From Candidatus Saganbacteria bacterium (lineage in GTDB: Bacteria; Margulisbacteria; WOR-1; XYC2-FULL-46-14; WPAF01): a stretch of DNA of 36,741 nt. The notes beneath the pieces are model-generated. The model saw only the letters and a program-made list of their open reading frames with translations, was not told where the DNA came from and made no database searches. The translations under genes were made by a program, and so were the position numbers. Position 1 is the first letter of the stretch. The number at the start of each line of letters is the position of its first letter. Below, piece after piece: positions 6,335-15,788 of this stretch. The DNA lies in NCBI GenBank assembly GCA_009772965.1, contig WPAF01000013.1:1-36741 (forward strand). Reading direction: 5' to 3'.

Positions 6335-7478
6335 TTATTCAAGTGTCTGGGAAACTGACAAGCGAGGCATCCTTTATGCGGTGTTCAAGTTAAATGGTAA
6401 GGTCAAATGGGAACGAATAGGCGAAAAGCGGTATTTGAGCAGGGATGCTATCAACGCAAAGAAAAAGGAAATATCCGAGCGGTTAGCAAGGGGTGAATAC
6501 ATCACTAAAAAAGTATCGTTTGAAACTATGGCAGGCGAGCATCTGGAATATGCGGAAAAGAACCGTACACCGAGAACGAAAGAAACGATGTTAGGACATC
6601 TGAAAAAACTCGTTTCATATTTCAAGACATTTAACCTGCATCAGATAACGCCTGACAATATAGAGGGGTATATGGATTATAGACGGAACCAGAACCCCGA
6701 CATATCGGACAAGATGCTCATAAACGAGATTTTCACGCTGTCCGCTATGTTTAAGTTAGCGATGAAAAGGGGCTATGTAAAAGAGAACCCTGTTAAACGC
6801 ATTGAATTGCCGAAATACATCAGACCAGAAATGAAGTTCTTTTCACCGCAGGAAATAGACCTGATACTTAATAATTGCAGTCCATATATGAGGGGGGTCA
6901 TCCTGTTAGGTTTAACAACTGGTATGCGTAAGTCAGAGATATGTAATCTCAAATGGGATAACGTCAACTTTGATGACGGCATTATCACTATTGCCTGTGA
7001 TGATACTTTCACTACAAAGAGCAAACGAAACCGTTTAGCGGTCATCGTACCGCAGTTAAGGGATGAACTGCTTTTCTTGAGGGACAACTATATCGACCCT
7101 CTTTCAAAGAGCATCACGCCCAGACAGGACTTTCAGAGGCGATATGTTTTCTGTCATTATGACGGCTCACATATTAAGGACTTTGCACAGGGGTTTGAAA
7201 AGTTAATGATTAAACTCGGCATCAAGGACGCATCGCCTCACACGATGAGGCATACGTTCATTACTTATCATAGCAACTATGGCGACCCATTCCTGACGCA
7301 GAAAATGGCAGGACACAGCAACCAGAGGATAACGCAGGGATATTACCACTTGCAGTTAGACAGAATGAAAGAAAGTATGAAACCCATTGAAAAGATGATA
7401 AATTCAGGGCTTCCAGTTAGACAATCGTTAGACAGAGGGCAGGTACTGACGGTTTGTCAGTTAGCGGAGAAAAATTAG
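6327..7478 (+). CDS. int: Tyrosine-family site-specific integrase
   Basis: The 383-residue protein recombines the element into and out of the tRNA-Ser gene. Residues 1-60 form an arm-type DNA-binding domain, 65-160 the SAM-like core-binding domain (FETMAGEHLEY onward), and 168-345 the catalytic domain. Catalytic residues are visible: R201 in TTGMRKSE, a lysine in the KSKRN hairpin near 231-234, H305-x-x-R308 in HTMRH, H330 in AGHSN, and the nucleophile Y339 in the Y-x-H pattern of QGYYHL. The C-terminal tail beyond 345 is encoded partly by a 17-bp repeat shared with the excisionase gene. The gene ends about 35 bp before the 3' end of tRNA-Ser(GCU), pointing to that tRNA as the target. Confidence 0.93.
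   Translation: MDDYSSVWETDKRGILYAVFKLNGKVKWERIGEKRYLSRDAINAKKKEISERLARGEYITKKVSFETMAGEHLEYAEKNRTPRTKETMLGHLKKLVSYFKTFNLHQITPDNIEGYMDYRRNQNPDISDKMLINEIFTLSAMFKLAMKRGYVKENPVKRIELPKYIRPEMKFFSPQEIDLILNNCSPYMRGVILLGLTTGMRKSEICNLKWDNVNFDDGIITIACDDTFTTKSKRNRLAVIVPQLRDELLFLRDNYIDPLSKSITPRQDFQRRYVFCHYDGSHIKDFAQGFEKLMIKLGIKDASPHTMRHTFITYHSNYGDPFLTQKMAGHSNQRITQGYYHLQLDRMKESMKPIEKMINSGLPVRQSLDRGQVLTVCQLAEKN
7416..7432 (+). repeat. 17-bp repeat GTTAGACAATCGTTAGA, copy 2 at integrase end
   Basis: Identical to 5763-5779 and about 80 bp from the tRNA 3' end. Its distance from the presumed crossover site suits an integrase arm site, but this is inference. Confidence 0.5.
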
Positions 7479-7511
7479 ATGCTTATATTTTCCCTTAACC
7501 AAAATAAAAAA

Positions 7512-7599
7512 CGGAGGAGGTGGGATTTGAACCCACGCGCCGCTTTCGCGACCTAACGGTTTAGCAAACCGCCCCCTTGAGCCACTTGGGTACTCCTCC
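7512..7599 (-). tRNA. tRNA-Ser(GCU)
   Basis: On the minus strand the acceptor stem GGAGGAG (7593-7599) pairs with CTCCTCC (7513-7519), with G as discriminator base at 7512. The anticodon GCU (7563-7565) sits in a loop flanked by the stem CGGTT/AACCG. There is a long variable arm with stem and GGTTCAAATCC as T loop, the class II pattern of serine tRNAs. CCA is not encoded. It reads AGC/AGU codons. Its 3' end faces the integrase, so it is the likely attachment site, and this copy regenerates a full tRNA. Confidence 0.95.
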
Positions 7600-7759
7600 A
7601 TTTAACTACCAACCAACAACTACCAACTAACAACTAACAACAAAAAACAACAATCGTCAACACAATCGTTTTGATTTAACCACTATTTACTACAACAAAC
7701 ATTGTAAGTTGTTAGTTGTAGGCCCTGAGCATTGTGAAGGGCCGTCTTGTCCGTTAAAT
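7600..7759. repeat. Repeat-rich spacer between the two tRNA-Ser genes
   Basis: The first part is an irregular run of AACTACCA/AACTAACA units (about 7604-7641). ACAACTAACAAC at 7630-7641 is the exact inverse of GTTGTTAGTTGT at 7708-7719, so the spacer could fold into one large hairpin. Next to it a second hairpin, GGCCCT (7721-7726) with AGGGCC (7738-7743), encloses CTGAGCATTGTGAA, similar to interspersed palindromes seen in many bacterial genomes. No gene is visible. Confidence 0.6.
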
Positions 7760-7846
7760 CGGAGGGAGGAGGATTTGAACCCCCGATATGCTTTCACATA
7801 TAGTAGTTTTCAAGACTACCGCCATCAACCACTCGGCCATCCCTCC
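7760..7846 (-). tRNA. tRNA-Ser(UGA)
   Basis: On the minus strand GGAGGGA at the 5' end (7840-7846) pairs with TCCCTCC (7761-7767), followed by discriminator G at 7760. The anticodon UGA is at 7810-7812, flanked by GTAGT/ACTAC stems. A long variable arm (TATGTGAAAGCATA) and the GGTTCAAATCC T loop mark a class II serine tRNA. It reads UCA and, by wobble, other UCN codons. CCA is not encoded. Confidence 0.95.
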
Positions 7847-7921
7847 ATCACTTTTTAAACCGCCCAGACACCCCCGCTAGGAGCCTTTACTGAGCGTTTT
7901 TATCTATATATCGAAATTATA

Positions 7922-9565
7922 TCACAAGGAGATTCGTTTTTTGAGGAGTTCCTTAATCTTTTGTTTTGCAAATTCTGTTTTGCTTATTACTTCTGCCGCT
8001 TCGGCTCTGGTAAAAGAAGCCTCAGGTTCAAAATCCCTTCCGCTTAAATATTCAAGCAAGCCATTATTTTTTGCCACCGAAATCCAGCGCGCCGCCCAAT
8101 GACGCTTGTTTATATCAGTGAATGGATTTTCAGATATTGTCAGCGGATCGGCAAATCCGGCAAATTTTGAAATAATTACAATTGCTTCGGCTCTGGTAAT
8201 GGTTTTCCACGGTTTAAAAGTAAAATCAGGATAACCTGAAATATATTTGCGGCTTAAGGCAATATAAACATATGGCGCGGCCCAATGATCCAACGGCAAA
8301 TCGCTAAAGATTTCCCCCTCGGGAGATGTAATCGCGAATCCTTTGGCAACAACCAGCATTTTTGCAAGTTCAGCCCTGCTTAGCGGCTGTTCGGGCCTAT
8401 AGGTATTATCCGGATAACCAGAAACAAAACCCAAAGTGGCAAGATATTCTATTGCCTCTTTTGCCCAATATCCCTCAGGAACATCATCAAATGATTTTAT
8501 TATGTTTTCCGGTTTAAAAGGATTAAAAATAGCCTTTCCCTCTTTCGTAGGCTCAGATAATTTAACCTCTTCCCCTCCAATAAATCCCAAGGAAAAGAAA
8601 TGCGTGGCGTTTTCCGTCAATTCCCCAAACTGATGATAAGCATAATCAAAAGAAAATCCTTTATAATTCAAACCCACTCCGCAGGTTAAATTGTTATCAA
8701 TCCCCACGCCTGATTCAGTTGCCTTATATTTTTGGTCAATGCCGCCGCGGATTTGCAAATAATTGCTTAATCCCCACTCGCACCCAAAATGCCAAATAGC
8801 CGGCCGTTTTTCTGCCATGCGGTTTTCATAATCAACCAAAAACAGGACTTCTTGATTCTTATAACTTCTAAAACCTTCCCTGCCCAAAATCTTTGAGGAT
8901 AAGCCAACTTTTAATACCGCGGGAATTCCTTCGGCGGCACTGCCATTTTTCCAAACAAACCTTCCGCCCAAGCTTGACGGTAAAATATTTTGAAAAACAG
9001 TTCCAAGCGAAAAGGCTTCGCTTGGTTTATAAAAAACTCCGACATCAATATCTGTTCCAGTACCTATGGCGCCGTCTAACTCTCCAGTAGTTTTAGAAAA
9101 ACTCTGGGTAAATAATTTTAAATTCACACCGCCGAACATCTTTGGGAAAAGCGGACGGCTATACGATAAATAAAAAATTGAAGAGGAATAATCAACTACT
9201 CCTGTTTGAGTAATAATATCTTCCGTAGCGGTTCTGGTGATTGTGGTAAGTGGTATATCATAAATTCCGGCATTAATATACGCAAAGCCAACCATGCCGA
9301 CATTTAAGGGATTTGCGGCGCCTAACGAAATATAATTTACATCCTGCAAGAGCTTGCCGGTCATAGATGTAAATTTAAACGCCGGCTTTACCGCAAGCCC
9401 AGCGGGATTTAAAAATAAAGCTGAGGCATCAGATGCCAAGCCAACATATGCTTTGCCCAAACCAAGAGGCCTGGCACCAACACCAATTTCTGAAAGATCA
9501 GAAGATATGCCAAAAGCCAGCGAAGTTAATAAGCACAGAATTAGGAACGAAATACTTCGGCGCAT
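7922..9565 (-). CDS. PorV-like outer-membrane barrel protein with three C-terminal SLH domains
   Basis: The 547-residue protein starts with a signal peptide ([19 protein letters not shown]). Residues about 25-330 resemble the PorV/PorQ (UPF0164) outer-membrane barrel family: [18 protein letters not shown], then LNPAGL, many amphipathic strands, and [12 protein letters not shown] near the barrel end. Three SLH domains follow at about 359-407, 419-470 and 482-532, each with an F-x-D-[VLI] start, HW-A or YWA, a GY-x-D-x-x-F-x-P-type loop and a TRAE-type motif. SLH domains bind cell-wall polymer, so the protein could tie the outer membrane to the wall (inference). ATG 9565 is preferred over TTG 9571. 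It is divergent from lepA and separate from its larger paralogue at 22359-24272. Confidence 0.85.
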   Translation of the reverse strand: MRRSISFLILCLLTSLAFGISSDLSEIGVGARPLGLGKAYVGLASDASALFLNPAGLAVKPAFKFTSMTGKLLQDVNYISLGAANPLNVGMVGFAYINAGIYDIPLTTITRTATEDIITQTGVVDYSSSIFYLSYSRPLFPKMFGGVNLKLFTQSFSKTTGELDGAIGTGTDIDVGVFYKPSEAFSLGTVFQNILPSSLGGRFVWKNGSAAEGIPAVLKVGLSSKILGREGFRSYKNQEVLFLVDYENRMAEKRPAIWHFGCEWGLSNYLQIRGGIDQKYKATESGVGIDNNLTCGVGLNYKGFSFDYAYHQFGELTENATHFFSLGFIGGEEVKLSEPTKEGKAIFNPFKPENIIKSFDDVPEGYWAKEAIEYLATLGFVSGYPDNTYRPEQPLSRAELAKMLVVAKGFAITSPEGEIFSDLPLDHWAAPYVYIALSRKYISGYPDFTFKPWKTITRAEAIVIISKFAGFADPLTISENPFTDINKRHWAARWISVAKNNGLLEYLSGRDFEPEASFTRAEAAEVISKTEFAKQKIKELLKKRISL

Positions 9566-9602
9566 TGTCAAAATTATATATTATTCAGTTGATAAGTCAA
9601 CT

Positions 9603-11396
9603 ATGCTAAAATGGAGTGTGGACAATATACGAAACTTTTCAATAATCGCCCATATCGATCACGGAAAATCCACATTAGCCGACCGCCTTCTTGAATTTAC
9701 CGGAACAATTGAAAAAAGGCAAATGAGGGAACAAATCCTCGACACTATGGATCTTGAGCGCGAACGCGGAATTACGATTAAAGCGCAAGCCATTAGAATG
9801 GAATACCAGGGATATATTTTAAACCTCATTGATACTCCTGGACATGTTGATTTCAGCTATGAAGTTTCACGGTCGCTTGCCGCTTGCGAGGGAGCGCTAT
9901 TGCTGGTTGACGCCAGCCAGGGAATTGAAGCCCAAACCCTGGCCAATGCTTATTTGGCGATAAACAGCAATCTCAAGATTATCCCGATAATAAACAAAAT
10001 TGATTTGCCAAACGCCGAACCGGAAAAAGTTTTAACCGAAATTAAAAATGTTTTCGGGATAGAAAAAAGCGAGGTAATCCTTGCCAGCGCAAAAGAAGGA
10101 GTTGGAATAAAAGAAATTCTCGAAGCCATTATTGAGCGCATCCCGCCTCCAAAGGGATCCGCCAAAGATCCCCTAAAAGCATTAATCTTTGATTCGCACT
10201 ATGATATTTATCGCGGAGTTGTTGCTTATCTCCGGATTATGTCAGGCACTTTAAATTCCGGCTCAAAAATACTAATGATGGGAAACCAAAATGAATATGA
10301 GGTTTTGGAAACCGGCATTTTGAGATTAGGGCTCATTCCAAAAAAAGAGCTCTTTGCCGGAGAAGTAGGATATTTAATTTCGGGGGTTAGAAATGTAAGG
10401 GAATGCCGGGTTGGAGATACGGTAACTGAAGCAAGAAATCCGGCAGCCGAGCCGCTTCCGGGCTACAAGCCGATAAAGCCAATGGTTTTCTGCGGATTTT
10501 ATCCGGTGAATACGGGAGATTTTGAACACTTAAAAGACGCTTTGGAAAAACTCCAATTAAATGACGCCGCCCTGACGTTTGAAACTGAAAGTTCGGCCGC
10601 TTTGGGATTCGGCTTCCGCTGCGGTTTTCTCGGCCTTTTGCACTTAGAAATTGTCCAGGAGCGGCTTGAAAGGGAATACGGCATTGACCTGGTTGCTACC
10701 GCTCCAAGCGTAATCTATAAGATAATAAAAAAAGGCGGAGGGGAATTATTAATTGACAACCCTTCAAGTTTTCCAAATCCTTCAATCATTGAAGTGATTG
10801 AAGAGCCATTTTTAAAGCTATCCGTTTTTACCCCCAGCGAATACGTCGGAAAAATCATGGAACTGACAATTGACAAGCGGGGAATATTTAAAGGTGTGGA
10901 GTATTTTGACCCTACACGCGTCATGGCGACATTTGAAATGCCGCTTTCTGAAATGATTTCTGAATACCATGACCTTTTAAAATCAGTTTCGCGGGGATAC
11001 GCTTCAATGGATTATGAGTTTATCGGGTATGTCCCTTCCGACTTGGTAAAATTGGACATTTTATTAAATTCGGAGCCGGTTGACGCTTTAGCCGTTATTG
11101 TGCACAGGGAAAAGGCTTATTACCGCGGCAAAATGTTGGTTGAAAAGTTAAAAGAAGAAATTCCAAGGCACCAGTTTGAAATACCAATCCAGGCCTCAAT
11201 CGGCAGTAAAGCCATTGCCAGAGAAACAAAGCCCGCGCTGAGAAAAAATGTACTGCAAAAATGCTATGGCGGAGACATTACCCGCAAAAGAAAACTTCTC
11301 GAAAAACAAAAAGAAGGCAAAAAACGCATGAAGCGGATCGGCTCCGTCGATGTCCCCCAGGAAGCCTTTATGGCAGTCTTAAAATTAGGCAAATGA
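9603..11396 (+). CDS. lepA: Elongation factor 4 (LepA), ribosome-associated GTPase
   Basis: The 597-residue protein is a full-length LepA, a translational GTPase acting on stalled or assembling ribosomes. G1 is AHIDHGKST (16-24), then DTPGHVDF (G3), NKIDLP (G4) and SAK (G5). The family's C-terminal domain is present, with GYASMDYEF and the R[20 protein letters not shown] tail. Two starts are possible: ATG 9603, or GTG 9618, which gives the common short N terminus just before IRNFSIIAH. No strong ribosome site distinguishes them. The reading frame stays open back to 9354, but that part is antisense to the PorV-SLH signal region and is not homologous to LepA. The stop overlaps the hemW start as ATGA. 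Confidence 0.95.
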   Translation: MLKWSVDNIRNFSIIAHIDHGKSTLADRLLEFTGTIEKRQMREQILDTMDLERERGITIKAQAIRMEYQGYILNLIDTPGHVDFSYEVSRSLAACEGALLLVDASQGIEAQTLANAYLAINSNLKIIPIINKIDLPNAEPEKVLTEIKNVFGIEKSEVILASAKEGVGIKEILEAIIERIPPPKGSAKDPLKALIFDSHYDIYRGVVAYLRIMSGTLNSGSKILMMGNQNEYEVLETGILRLGLIPKKELFAGEVGYLISGVRNVRECRVGDTVTEARNPAAEPLPGYKPIKPMVFCGFYPVNTGDFEHLKDALEKLQLNDAALTFETESSAALGFGFRCGFLGLLHLEIVQERLEREYGIDLVATAPSVIYKIIKKGGGELLIDNPSSFPNPSIIEVIEEPFLKLSVFTPSEYVGKIMELTIDKRGIFKGVEYFDPTRVMATFEMPLSEMISEYHDLLKSVSRGYASMDYEFIGYVPSDLVKLDILLNSEPVDALAVIVHREKAYYRGKMLVEKLKEEIPRHQFEIPIQASIGSKAIARETKPALRKNVLQKCYGGDITRKRKLLEKQKEGKKRMKRIGSVDVPQEAFMAVLKLGK

Positions 11397-12553
11397 ACAC
11401 TGTTTCGGTTTACATACATATTCCATTCTGCAAAAAAAAATGTAATTATTGTGATTTTGTTTCTTTTGCAGATAAAGAAGAGTTAATTGATGGATATGTT
11501 GAGGCATTAAAACACGAAATAACCAGTATCCCACAACAGTTAAAAATTAAAACTATCTTTTTTGGCGGCGGCACTCCTTCTCTGCTTGCCCCTAAACAAT
11601 TAGAAAAGATTCTTTCGCATTTCGAGTCACGCATTACGTATCCCGAAATTTCCATCGAGTGCAATCCCGGCACGGTTAATCTGCAAAAGCTAAAAGATTT
11701 TCACAAGCTTGGCATTAACCGCCTTTCTATTGGCGCCCAGTCGTTTAATGACCGGGAACTAAAAACCTTGGGGCGAATCCATACTGCGAAAGAAATTCAC
11801 GAAACCGTGGAGAATGCCAGAAAAGCCGGATTTAAAAATGTTGGACTGGATTTAATTTTCGCATTACCCAACCAAACATTAGAATCTTGGAAGGAAACAG
11901 TAAGAAAGGCTGTTGAACTGGAACCGGAACATCTATCAACTTATAATTTGCAGATTGAAGAAGGAACACCTTTCTGGAAAATGACAAATGACAAACCTTG
12001 CCTGACGGCAGGCAGGTTTCAAATGTCAAATAATAATTTCCAATTACCAGATGAAGAAACAGAGGCATGTATGTATGAATTTGCTATTGATTATCTTAAA
12101 GCTAAAGGATATAAACATTACGAAATTTCAAATTTCTCCAAGCCTGGTTATGAGTGCAAGCATAATATTGTCTATTGGAAAAATGGGGATTATATTGGAA
12201 TCGGCGTTAACGCGGCATCGCATATTAATAATTCTAGGCATGAAAACCCTAACAACTTTGAAGAGTATTTCTTAATGGCAAACCAGCAATCTAAAGGGCT
12301 TGCAGGCAAGCTAGCCAGCAGGCCTGCTCGCGATGAAATATCCGAAACCATCATGATGAACCTGCGCCTATTAGACGGCCTCTCAAAAAAAGAATTTAAA
12401 GAACGCTTTGGAAAAGATATTGAGGAATTATACAAAAAAGAAATTGACGAGTTAGAGAAGGACAATCTAATCGAAAACACTAAAACTCATTTAAAACTAA
12501 GCCGGAAAGGGCTTTTTCTGGCAAATTTGATTTTTGAGAAGTTTGTCGACTAA
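11393..12553 (+). CDS. hemW: Radical SAM heme chaperone HemW
   Basis: The 386-residue protein carries the HemW-type radical SAM motif C13-x3-C17-x2-C20 ([12 protein letters not shown]), followed by [20 protein letters not shown] and [12 protein letters not shown]. The C-terminal HemW domain has [20 protein letters not shown] and a late LRLLDGL segment. Members bind heme and hand it to hemoproteins; older annotations call them oxygen-independent coproporphyrinogen oxidases. The cysteine pattern lacks the extra HemN cysteine. ATG 11393 overlaps the lepA stop. Two stretches, near residues 197-214 and 300-314, look like in-frame insertions encoded by palindromic DNA. Both fall in loops by comparison with family memory. 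Confidence 0.9.
   Translation: MNTVSVYIHIPFCKKKCNYCDFVSFADKEELIDGYVEALKHEITSIPQQLKIKTIFFGGGTPSLLAPKQLEKILSHFESRITYPEISIECNPGTVNLQKLKDFHKLGINRLSIGAQSFNDRELKTLGRIHTAKEIHETVENARKAGFKNVGLDLIFALPNQTLESWKETVRKAVELEPEHLSTYNLQIEEGTPFWKMTNDKPCLTAGRFQMSNNNFQLPDEETEACMYEFAIDYLKAKGYKHYEISNFSKPGYECKHNIVYWKNGDYIGIGVNAASHINNSRHENPNNFEEYFLMANQQSKGLAGKLASRPARDEISETIMMNLRLLDGLSKKEFKERFGKDIEELYKKEIDELEKDNLIENTKTHLKLSRKGLFLANLIFEKFVD
11981..12029. repeat. Palindromic in-frame insert in hemW (insert 1)
   Basis: A central hairpin TGCCTG-ACGG-CAGGCA is flanked by imperfect outer arms (TGACAAATGACAAACC against GGTTTCAAATGTCA), about 49 bp in all. It adds roughly 17 residues (ending in ...[11 protein letters not shown]) before the conserved LPDEE segment. 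It resembles coding palindromes such as Rickettsia palindromic elements. Confidence 0.55.
12294..12331. repeat. Second palindrome-rich insert in hemW
   Basis: The stretch contains CTTGCAGGCAAG, GCTAGC and the perfect palindrome AGCAGGCCTGCT within 38 bp, encoding [13 protein letters not shown]. It shares the GCAGGC core with insert 1. This is less clear than the first. Confidence 0.4.
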
Positions 12554-12569
12554 AAGCAGTAAACATCTA

Positions 12570-12624
12570 TTGACAAAATCCCCAAATATTGCTACCATTA
12601 GCACTCAAGCATTAGGAGTGCCAA
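12570..12624 (+). promoter_or_regulatory. Heat-shock promoter with CIRCE operator
   Basis: TTGACA at 12570-12575 and TACCAT at 12593-12598 are 17 bp apart. The HrcA operator CIRCE follows at 12598-12624: TTAGCACTC, 9-bp spacer, GAGTGCCAA, with one mismatch in the right arm (C for T). It covers the predicted transcription start near 12605, and its right arm overlaps the hrcA ribosome site AGGAG (12614-12618). HrcA bound here would repress the whole hrcA-grpE-dnaK-dnaJ operon. Confidence 0.9.
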
Positions 12625-12627
12625 TAT

Positions 12628-13362
12628 ATGATAATTGAGCTTTCTGAAAGAAAAAAACTAATATTGCAGTCAATAATTTCAGATTATGTAGATACCGCAG
12701 AGCCAGTGGGCTCGTTTACCATAACCAACCATTATATTAAGACAATCTCCCCCGCGACAATCAGGGCGGAAATGGCAGAGCTTGAACACATCGGCTATAT
12801 CACCCACCCCCACACTTCCGCAGGAAGAATCCCCACCGACCTTGGATACCGATACTACGTTGACAACATCATGGAAACAAAAAATATTTCCGGCAAAGAA
12901 ATAACAATAATCAAAACAGGCATCAAGGAAATCGGAAGAGGAATAGAAAATGTCCTAAAAGGCACTGCCAAATTGATATCCAATATTCTCGGGCATTTTG
13001 CGGTTTTTTCTGTTTTTAAAAAAGAACACAAAGAAATATATTCTTCCGGAATTTCAAACATCCTCAAACAGCCGGAATTCAAAGATATACACGATGCCCG
13101 CCGCTTAGTTGAAATTATTGAACATGAACAGTTTTTATCCCACATCCTTGAGGAATACTCAAAAAGGAAAGATTTCAGCATTTCGATCGGCCATGAAAAC
13201 CAGCAAAAGGAATTATGCGACCTTTCGCTTGTTGTGGCGCAATATAACTTAAAAGGATTATGCCCCGGCGCAATCGGCATAATCGGGCCTACCCGCATGG
13301 AATACAATAGAATTGCCTCTATTTTAAATTACATTTCTAAAGAAGCGGATAATCTTATATAA
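12628..13362 (+). CDS. hrcA: Heat-inducible transcription repressor HrcA, short form
   Basis: The protein represses heat-shock genes by binding CIRCE, one copy of which lies directly upstream, so autoregulation is expected. Residues 1-75 form the winged helix (DYVDTAEPVGS, PATIRAEMAELE, GYITHPHTSAGRIPTDLGYRYYVD). The C-terminal part keeps SGISNILKQPEF, SISIGHENQ and GIIGPTRMEY. The whole is only 244 residues, against roughly 340 in well-known members: the middle of the GAF-like/inserted-dimerisation region is missing between GHFAVFSVF and KEHKEIY. The reading frame is intact, so this is a compact form and not a broken gene. The AGGAG at 12614 supports ATG 12628. Confidence 0.93.
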   Translation: MIIELSERKKLILQSIISDYVDTAEPVGSFTITNHYIKTISPATIRAEMAELEHIGYITHPHTSAGRIPTDLGYRYYVDNIMETKNISGKEITIIKTGIKEIGRGIENVLKGTAKLISNILGHFAVFSVFKKEHKEIYSSGISNILKQPEFKDIHDARRLVEIIEHEQFLSHILEEYSKRKDFSISIGHENQQKELCDLSLVVAQYNLKGLCPGAIGIIGPTRMEYNRIASILNYISKEADNLI

Positions 13363-13377
13363 TCCAGGAGGGCTTTA

Positions 13378-13878
13378 ATGCCAGAGGAAATCAAAGAAAC
13401 AGCAAAAGAGCTGCCAAAAGAAAAGACGGAAGAAGAATTATTTAAAGAAGCCCTTGAAGATCAAAAAAATAAATTACTAAGAGCTTTGGCGGACTTTGAT
13501 AATTATAAAAAACGGGTTGCCATCGAACAAGACCAGTTTGTACAATTCGCAAATGAGGGGATTATAAGGGATTTGCTTCCCGTGCTTGACGGCCTCGACA
13601 AAGCCCTCGAATCCGCCGAAACAAGCAAAACAAATGAAAATTTAGTTAAAGGGATAGCCCTTGTTAAACGCCAGATGCTTGACGCTTTTAAAAAGATCGG
13701 GGTTATAGAAATTGAATCGATTGGAAAACCATACGATGCGAATATCCATGAGGCCATTATGAAAAAGAAGTCTAATGAGCCGGAAAATGTTATTATTGAA
13801 GAGATGCAAAAAGGATATACCCTTAATGGAAGGGTGATTCGCCCTTCTATGGTAATCGTTAGTAAAAAAGGAGAATAA
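13378..13878 (+). CDS. grpE: GrpE, nucleotide exchange factor for DnaK
   Basis: The 166-residue protein has the GrpE plan: an acidic, charged N-terminal tail, a long coiled-coil helix with [12 protein letters not shown], then the helical bundle and a C-terminal beta domain ([36 protein letters not shown]). It forms a dimer that releases ADP from DnaK. AGGAGGG ahead of ATG 13378 is a strong ribosome site. It sits 15 nt after hrcA and one base before dnaK, second in the CIRCE-controlled operon. Confidence 0.95.
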   Translation: MPEEIKETAKELPKEKTEEELFKEALEDQKNKLLRALADFDNYKKRVAIEQDQFVQFANEGIIRDLLPVLDGLDKALESAETSKTNENLVKGIALVKRQMLDAFKKIGVIEIESIGKPYDANIHEAIMKKKSNEPENVIIEEMQKGYTLNGRVIRPSMVIVSKKGE

Positions 13879-13879
13879 A

Positions 13880-15784
13880 ATGGCGGCAGAAAAAATTATC
13901 GGAATAGATCTTGGGACAACTAATTCCTGCGTGGCGGCAATGATGGGAGGAGAACCAACCGTAATCCCGAACCGTGAAGGAGGGAGGACTACCCCATCCA
14001 TTGTTTCATTCCCCAAAGAAAACGAAAGATTGGTTGGAACAGTGGCAAAAAGGCAGGCAATCACCCATCCAGAAAACACTGTTGCTTCTATTAAGCGCAT
14101 TATGGGGCGCAGATATAACGAAATCCAGCAGGAATTAAAATACATTTCATATAAAGTTGTTGAGGGCGCAAATTCCGCCGCCGCGGTATCAATTGGCGGA
14201 AAAAACTATACTCCCCCGGAAATTTCGGCAATGATACTGCAAAAGCTAAAACAATCCGCGGAAGAATATCTTGGAGAAAAAGTAAACAAGGCGGTAATAA
14301 CGGTTCCCGCTTATTTTAACGACGCCCAAAGGCAGGCAACCAAAGACGCAGGGACAATTGCCGGACTTGAAGTTGTAAGAATTATAAATGAGCCGACTGC
14401 AGCATCACTAGCTTACGGATTAGATAAAAAGAAAAACGAAAAAATCGCCGTTTATGATCTTGGAGGGGGAACATTTGACATTTCAATCCTTGAAATCGGC
14501 GAAGGGGTTTTTGAGGTAAAATCTACCAATGGAGATACCCACCTTGGCGGAGACGATTTTGACCATACCATTATCACTTGGCTGGCGGAAGAATTTAAAA
14601 AAGAACAGGGAATAGATTTAAGCAAAGACAGGATGGCGCTTCAGCGCTTAAAAGAATCGGCGGAAAAAGCAAAATGCGAGCTTTCAACAGCGACCGAAAC
14701 AGAAATCAACCTGCCATTTATTACAGCAGATTCATCAGGGCCAAAGCATTTAGTTATCAAATTAAGCAGGGCAAAGCTTGAATCGCTGGTCTCAGCCCTT
14801 ATCGAAAGGACAATCGCCCCATGCAAGCAGGCAATTTCAGACGCAGGAATTTCTTCTAATCAAATAGACGAAGTAGTTTTGGTGGGAGGAATGACCCGCA
14901 TGCCAAAAGTGCAGGAAATTGTAAAACAAATATTCGGCAAAGAGCCCCATAAGGGTGTTAACCCTGATGAGGTAGTGGCAATTGGCGCGGCTATCCAGGG
15001 CGGAGTTTTGGCCGGCGAAGTAAAAGAACTTGTACTTTTGGATGTGACGCCTTTAACTTTGGGCGTTGAAACCCTGGGCAGTGTTATGACCCCGGTTATT
15101 GAAAGAAATACAACCATCCCCACCAGCAAGTCGCAAGTATTTTCTACCGCGGGAGACGGCCAGACCTCAGTTGAAATACATATCCTGCAGGGAGAAAGGA
15201 CTATGGCCTCAGACAACAGATCTCTTGGCAGGTTCCATCTTGAAGGCATCCCTCCGGCGCCGCGCGGAATTCCCCAAGTTGAAGTGACGTTTGATATTGA
15301 CGCGAACGGCATCCTAAATGTTTCCGCAAAAGACAAGGGAACAAACAAAGAGCAAAAAATAACAATCACCGCCTCATCAGGGCTTTCAAAAGATGATATC
15401 GAAAAAATGAAAAAGGAAGCATCGGCGCATGAAGCAGAAGATAAAAAGAAAAAAGAAGAAGCGGAAAACAGGAACCAGGCGGACGGCATGGTTTACGCGG
15501 CAGAAAAATCCCTAAAAGAATCGGGAGATAAAATAGAAAAAACAACAAAAGATAATGTTGAAAAAGAAATAAATGAAACTAAAGAAGCGCTGAAGGGAAC
15601 GGATTCCCAAAAAATAAAAGCCCAGCTTGAAAAGCTGCAGCAGGCAGTTTATGAAATGTCCGCACAAATTTATAAGGACAAAGGGGCTCCCCAGCCCGGA
15701 ACTCCGGCAGACCCCGCACAGCAAAATCCTGAGCCGAAAGAAAAAGGGCCGACTATTGACGCCGACTTTGAAGTAAAGGAATAA
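13880..15784 (+). CDS. dnaK: DnaK, Hsp70 chaperone
   Basis: The 634-residue protein is a complete Hsp70. The ATPase domain opens with [13 protein letters not shown] and includes [25 protein letters not shown] and [13 protein letters not shown]. The hydrophobic linker VLLDVTPL leads to the substrate-binding domain ([28 protein letters not shown]), a helical lid and the usual acidic end (DADFEVKE). It refolds proteins in the cytoplasm with DnaJ and GrpE, encoded on either side. AAGGAG precedes ATG 13880. Confidence 0.97.
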   Translation: MAAEKIIGIDLGTTNSCVAAMMGGEPTVIPNREGGRTTPSIVSFPKENERLVGTVAKRQAITHPENTVASIKRIMGRRYNEIQQELKYISYKVVEGANSAAAVSIGGKNYTPPEISAMILQKLKQSAEEYLGEKVNKAVITVPAYFNDAQRQATKDAGTIAGLEVVRIINEPTAASLAYGLDKKKNEKIAVYDLGGGTFDISILEIGEGVFEVKSTNGDTHLGGDDFDHTIITWLAEEFKKEQGIDLSKDRMALQRLKESAEKAKCELSTATETEINLPFITADSSGPKHLVIKLSRAKLESLVSALIERTIAPCKQAISDAGISSNQIDEVVLVGGMTRMPKVQEIVKQIFGKEPHKGVNPDEVVAIGAAIQGGVLAGEVKELVLLDVTPLTLGVETLGSVMTPVIERNTTIPTSKSQVFSTAGDGQTSVEIHILQGERTMASDNRSLGRFHLEGIPPAPRGIPQVEVTFDIDANGILNVSAKDKGTNKEQKITITASSGLSKDDIEKMKKEASAHEAEDKKKKEEAENRNQADGMVYAAEKSLKESGDKIEKTTKDNVEKEINETKEALKGTDSQKIKAQLEKLQQAVYEMSAQIYKDKGAPQPGTPADPAQQNPEPKEKGPTIDADFEVKE

Positions 15785-15788
15785 AATA

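Larger units (their letters stand above)
1..7511 (+). mobile_element. Integrated phage-like or satellite element next to tRNA-Ser, left end not in window
   Basis: The block holds a tyrosine integrase, an excisionase-like HTH protein, a divergent XRE repressor, a primase-polymerase/helicase, a RusA-like resolvase and both terminase subunits. The integrase gene ends about 35 bp from the 3' end of tRNA-Ser(GCU), the usual arrangement for integration into a tRNA 3' end. I searched 1-290 for a copy of the tRNA 3' end (the expected second att site) and found none, so the left boundary lies outside. No portal, capsid or tail gene is visible between TerL and the integrase. Element identity is well supported; prophage versus satellite is open. 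Confidence 0.8.

Noticed and set aside
7604-7641. Possible CRISPR-like or tandem array
   Set aside because: The AACTAACA units are short and irregular, with no spacers of even length and no cas genes.
9354-9602. LepA extended by 83 residues at the N terminus
   Set aside because: The stretch is the antisense of the PorV-SLH signal and barrel start and has no LepA similarity; the family begins just before IRNFSIIAH.
14860-15489. 209-codon minus-strand ORF inside dnaK
   Set aside because: It lies wholly antisense to conserved dnaK codons; long shadow ORFs are common there.
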